The translations under genes and the position numbers were made by a program. The notes beneath the pieces are model-generated. The model did no database searches and had not been told where the DNA came from. It saw only the letters and a program-made list of their open reading frames with translations. Shown here one piece after another: positions 5,566 through 7,974 of a stretch of DNA of 7,974 bases. The DNA is from Bacteroidota bacterium (GTDB lineage: Bacteria; Bacteroidota; Bacteroidia; Flavobacteriales; Weeksellaceae): contig JAEWIE010000051.1 in the NCBI GenBank assembly GCA_023387375.1, positions 1 to 7,974 of the forward strand. The letters are read 5' to 3'. Each line of letters begins with the position of its first letter. Position 1 is the stretch's first letter.

Positions 5566-5858
5566 CGAAATTTGTCATTAGTATTGGCGTATGATTCAAG
5601 CTAATTTTGATACTAGCTCATTTGTTTTGTTTATCTTAGGTTTGAGAAAGATATGCATCTTAACTGAATGCGAAAGCATATCGAGTGACGGACGATGCTC
5701 AGAAAAACGCAGTAAGACGACCAACAGCGTCATCTTATTGCCTTGTGCTTCTTTACCCTAAAAAATTCTATCGTGTGCGAAGGTTAAAATCAAATTGTTA
5801 ATACAAGCCAAGACCCGGAGGTTTTCAGTGGTTTGTAAGAAGATGAGACGATATTGTC
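5566..5858. other. Intergenic region between hipBA and the ATPase gene, no gene called
   Basis: Both operons are on the minus strand, so this holds the ATPase 3' flank and the hipBA upstream region. Short open frames occur on the minus strand (for example 45 codons from ATG 5733 to a stop at 5596), but no start signal or family match supports them. A small ATGC-GAAA-GCAT hairpin lies at 5668-5679. No U-rich terminator hairpin was seen after the ATPase gene. Confidence 0.45.
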
Positions 5859-7049
5859 CTAATACATGAAACCAAAAAGCCAAACCGGAATAATTGTATC
5901 AAATCCGATTTCAATTCCGTCTTTCGCTACATAAGCATTTTCGGTATTTGCGATTTGCTTTTTGGATTTATTTTTTCCGCCGATTTCAAAAGTATAAGTT
6001 TTGTCTATCTTAAAATCGGCAATTTCTGAGCGGCTTATTTCGTGTAAATGTTTAAATTGATTTAAGAAAAATGTTTCACGAACGTTCCCTATATTCGTTT
6101 TTTCCTTTGCCAACGCATACATTAAGTTACTGTTGTTCAGATATAGTTTTTCAGGCTTGGTCAATACACCAATGCCGGAGGCATCTTGGTATAGTTCACT
6201 GACCAACCCGGCACGTTCCAAAATTTTAAGGCTTTGCACTAGTGTATTTCGAGAAATGCCTACTTTTTCGCTCAATTTCGTAATATTGGGTGTGAATGGC
6301 GCGCTTGAAGCAACCGTAATAAGTAATTTTTTCAGTTTTACCAGAGTGTCATATTGTAAATTTTCGGTCGCATTGATGTCTATTTCTATAATGAGGTTAA
6401 TCGTATTTTGCAATTTCTGTATATAAAGAACTTCATTCTCTTTGTAGTACGGAAACACCCCTACCTTTAGATATTTTTCAAACAAAGGCAAAGGTTTTAT
6501 TTCACGTATGAGTTCAGTCGCAATGGTGTTGTGGTGTTTCAAAATTTCTGTAAACGAATAGACAGGAAGTATTTTTTTAGTTTCAAACATGATAAATTCT
6601 CTAAAAGATAATTCTTTAAGATAATATGCGACTGCTCTTCGGCTTAAATCGGATTCAGATTTATATATTTCGAGTGCCGAAGAGGATGTAAAGATTACAT
6701 GGAGTTCAGGGAAGTTGTCGTAAATCAGTTTTATTTCTCTTGACCAATTGGGATATTTGTGAACTTCATCAAGCAATAGGTATGTTCCACCGAATTGAAC
6801 AAATTGTTTCGCTAATTCATACAGCTTGCGATCAAAGAAAAAAATATGGTCTAAACTTACATACAACGTGGATTGCAAAGGAAGATGCAACTTTGCAATT
6901 TGTAAAAGGAGTGTAGTTTTACCTGCACCTCTTGCCCCTTTTACCGCAATCAAACGGTTGTTCAAATCTATTTGATAAACAAGATATCGCTGTATATCTA
7001 GTGATATACGTGATAATTTTGATTGAAATTCTAATAATAAATCTTCCAT
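5859..7049 (-). CDS. AAA+ ATPase with C-terminal DUF4143 (ATPase_AAA_14 type)
   Basis: A complete 396-residue cytosolic ATPase. The AAA+ part has Walker A GARGAGKTTLL (38-48, K44), Walker B YLLLDEVHKY (90-99, D94 E95), a sensor segment VIFTSSS (118-124) and the arginine-rich SRRAVAYYLKELSFREF (136-152) typical of this family. A winged-helix segment follows (256-283: ITKLSEKVGISRNTL, LKILERAGLV). The DUF4143 region shows a PD-(D/E)XK-like pattern: IADFKID (D345) and FEIGGKNKSKKQ (E355, K359). The usual Bacteroidota ending VWLFGFMY is present, so the gene is full length. Cellular role is not established for this family. Members are abundant, often near toxin-antitoxin or mobile genes, and some are discussed as nuclease-linked ATPases; I give no firm function. 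It has its own promoter-like region and lies 352 bases upstream of the hipBA start, so it is probably not in the same operon. Confidence 0.92.
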   Translation of the reverse strand: MEDLLLEFQSKLSRISLDIQRYLVYQIDLNNRLIAVKGARGAGKTTLLLQIAKLHLPLQSTLYVSLDHIFFFDRKLYELAKQFVQFGGTYLLLDEVHKYPNWSREIKLIYDNFPELHVIFTSSSALEIYKSESDLSRRAVAYYLKELSFREFIMFETKKILPVYSFTEILKHHNTIATELIREIKPLPLFEKYLKVGVFPYYKENEVLYIQKLQNTINLIIEIDINATENLQYDTLVKLKKLLITVASSAPFTPNITKLSEKVGISRNTLVQSLKILERAGLVSELYQDASGIGVLTKPEKLYLNNSNLMYALAKEKTNIGNVRETFFLNQFKHLHEISRSEIADFKIDKTYTFEIGGKNKSKKQIANTENAYVAKDGIEIGFDTIIPVWLFGFMY

Positions 7050-7067
7050 AATTGCTCTTCATAAAAA

Positions 7068-7119
7068 GCAAATATAGTTATTTTTGTTAAATGAAATAAG
7101 CAAATTATAAGTTATTTTG
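7068..7119. repeat. Imperfect direct repeat over the ATPase promoter
   Basis: GCAAATATAGTTATTTTTG (7068-7086) and GCAAATTATAAGTTATTTTG (7100-7119) align with only single-base gaps, 32 bp apart (about three helical turns). The first copy contains the -7 box and the second the -33 box, so the pair could be a regulator site or a duplicated promoter. Confidence 0.6.
7069..7104 (-). promoter_or_regulatory. Candidate promoter of the ATPase gene
   Basis: On the minus strand TTTG (7101-7104) and TATATTTG (7069-7076) are separated by 24 bases, one more than the usual 17-23 for the Bacteroidota -33/-7 promoter. The -7 box ends 20 bases before the ATG at 7049, giving a short leader of about a dozen bases. 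This is the best promoter match in the window. Confidence 0.6.
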
Positions 7120-7463
7120 CTTTTAGTAGAAAGCATTATTCCGAAGTAGGATGCGAGATCTACTGCTGTTAACCGCTTATGATAGGTTACGTGAAATTTT
7201 CACGCGCTAGTTTAACAATACATAAAAAGCTATCGATTGTAGTGGTAGATTTAGATTATCAGTTGACAGAGATGGTCGATGGATTGAGCGCAGAATTTTA
7301 TATAAAAATCCAAATCCTACATGTGATCAGCAGAGGTAAAAAATTGTGAATTTGTTCAATCTTGAGGTAATCCAATATTCAAGAGCTCTTTTTATATGTT
7401 AAAAACGTTTAAACTTTCACGCTCGACTTGTCTTTAGAGAGATATAGCCGTAGTTTTGCCCTC
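7120..7463. other. Intergenic region upstream of the exported protein gene, no gene called
   Basis: No supported gene. A perfect 15-bp inverted repeat CGTGAAATTTTCACG (7190-7204) is the only clear symmetric element and could be a protein-binding site. A 59-codon plus frame from ATG 7169 has no family match or start signal. No TAnnTTTG box was identified for the gene at 7464. Confidence 0.45.
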
Positions 7464-7871
7464 ATGACTTACAAAACGGTGATTTCAAATTATCCGAATA
7501 AGCCTTTACTAGCGCTTTTCGCAGTACTGCTTCTGCTATTTTCCCCTTGCCCGATGAAAGCAAGCGTGAAAATGTGGACAGGAGAAACACCGCCTGTACA
7601 GTCTACTTTTTCTAAAAATCCATCAGCAACTCCGTACTCTAATTTCCAAGCGTGCAACCAAAGTACGCAATTAAGTGTTGAGAATAGCTCTAAAGTAAGC
7701 CTTGAACAAGTAAAGATTATACCTGTCACAGGTTCCACCTTCTGTGGAAATCCTGCATTTTCATTTTTGAAAGATGGGTCTGTACAGACCAAATACCGAA
7801 GTACAAATGGGTTTAATGACCAAGTTCCGTTATTTCTTAAGTACCAAAAGCTGCTGTTAGCCTTTGGTTAA
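7464..7871 (+). CDS. Small exported or membrane-anchored hypothetical protein
   Basis: A 135-residue protein of unknown function. The N-terminus is a signal sequence or anchor: lysine 4 and 13, then a hydrophobic core PLLALFAVLLLLFSPCP (14-30), followed by MKASVKMWTG. Cleavage near the alanine at 33 is possible; C29 is not in a clear lipobox. The mature part is Ser/Thr/Asn-rich with two more cysteines (CNQSTQ and STFCGNPAF), which could form a disulfide in the periplasm. It ends in a hydrophobic QVPLFLKYQKLLLAFG. The ATG at 7464 is chosen because it places the hydrophobic core at the usual distance; the frame extends to 7428 (TTG) but the extra residues add nothing. The overlapping minus-strand frame at 7490-7792 is a shadow. 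No family recognised, and its 3' neighbour is outside the window, so no operon context can be given. Confidence 0.6.
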   Translation: MTYKTVISNYPNKPLLALFAVLLLLFSPCPMKASVKMWTGETPPVQSTFSKNPSATPYSNFQACNQSTQLSVENSSKVSLEQVKIIPVTGSTFCGNPAFSFLKDGSVQTKYRSTNGFNDQVPLFLKYQKLLLAFG

Positions 7872-7974
7872 GAGGACATTTCTAGGGAGTATAGGTAGCG
7901 CTATTTCACTGCGGATCGACTCTGTGCTCTGTCCCTCTTTTCACACTAACTTTTCAAAATATTCACCCTATGTT
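7872..7974. other. Window end, no gene seen
   Basis: The last 103 bases show no convincing frame. An ATG at 7970 could begin a gene beyond the edge, but nothing supports it. Confidence 0.4.

Noticed and set aside
5596..5733. 45-codon minus-strand frame upstream of hipBA
   Set aside because: No start signal, no recognised family, and it sits in an intergenic region with several random short frames.
7169..7348. 59-codon plus frame upstream of the exported protein
   Set aside because: Another frame over the same bases reads equally well, and no ribosome site or homology supports it.
7490..7792. 100-codon minus frame opposite the exported protein
   Set aside because: It is antisense to the frame with a clear signal-like segment and has no family features.

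Overview
The window looks like an accessory island in a member of the Bacteroidota, probably Flavobacteriia. The evidence is the rimO sequence type, the AT-rich DNA, the DUF4143 ATPase ending in the usual Bacteroidota pattern, an IS66-type tnpB remnant of Bacteroidota flavour, and -7 promoter boxes of the TAnnTTTG class. The species cannot be named from the sequence.

Layout. (1) 1-995: the 3' three quarters of rimO, a housekeeping gene, closed by a strong GC-rich terminator at 1017-1050. (2) 1274-2830: a compact, translationally coupled tripartite operon resembling hipBST. It encodes a small HTH repressor (HipB-like), a separate HipA N-subdomain-1 protein (HipS-like) and a core HipA-fold kinase (HipT-like). 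Three copies of an 18-bp palindrome, TATACC-N6-GGTATA, lie upstream at 40-41-bp steps. (3) 2909-3903: a graveyard holding an open-frame scrap of unknown origin, a decayed IS66 tnpB on the minus strand, and an XRE-type antitoxin gene broken by two in-frame TAA codons. (4) 3896-5506, minus strand: a second, bipartite hipBA module with a full-length HipA kinase and a HipB HTH protein joined by an ATGA overlap. A 17-codon mini-ORF with a near-perfect Shine-Dalgarno follows it. (5) 5859-7049, minus strand: a complete AAA+ ATPase with a C-terminal DUF4143 region and its own promoter-like upstream region. (6) 7464-7871: a small exported or membrane-anchored protein of unknown function. No convincing gene was found after it.

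How the genes work together. Two unrelated HipA-kinase toxin-antitoxin modules face each other convergently across insertion-sequence and antitoxin debris, directly downstream of a conserved chromosomal gene. This suggests a hotspot where toxin-antitoxin cassettes accumulate. The most interesting system is the tripartite module. It has the split HipA architecture known for HipBST. Its kinase, however, carries A-L-T where (from memory) the E. coli HipT has the two autophosphorylated serines of S-I-S, and it has an N-terminal CxxC...HxxC knuckle. Its operator array looks like a regular three-site repressor platform. Function and toxicity are inferred from family membership, not shown here.
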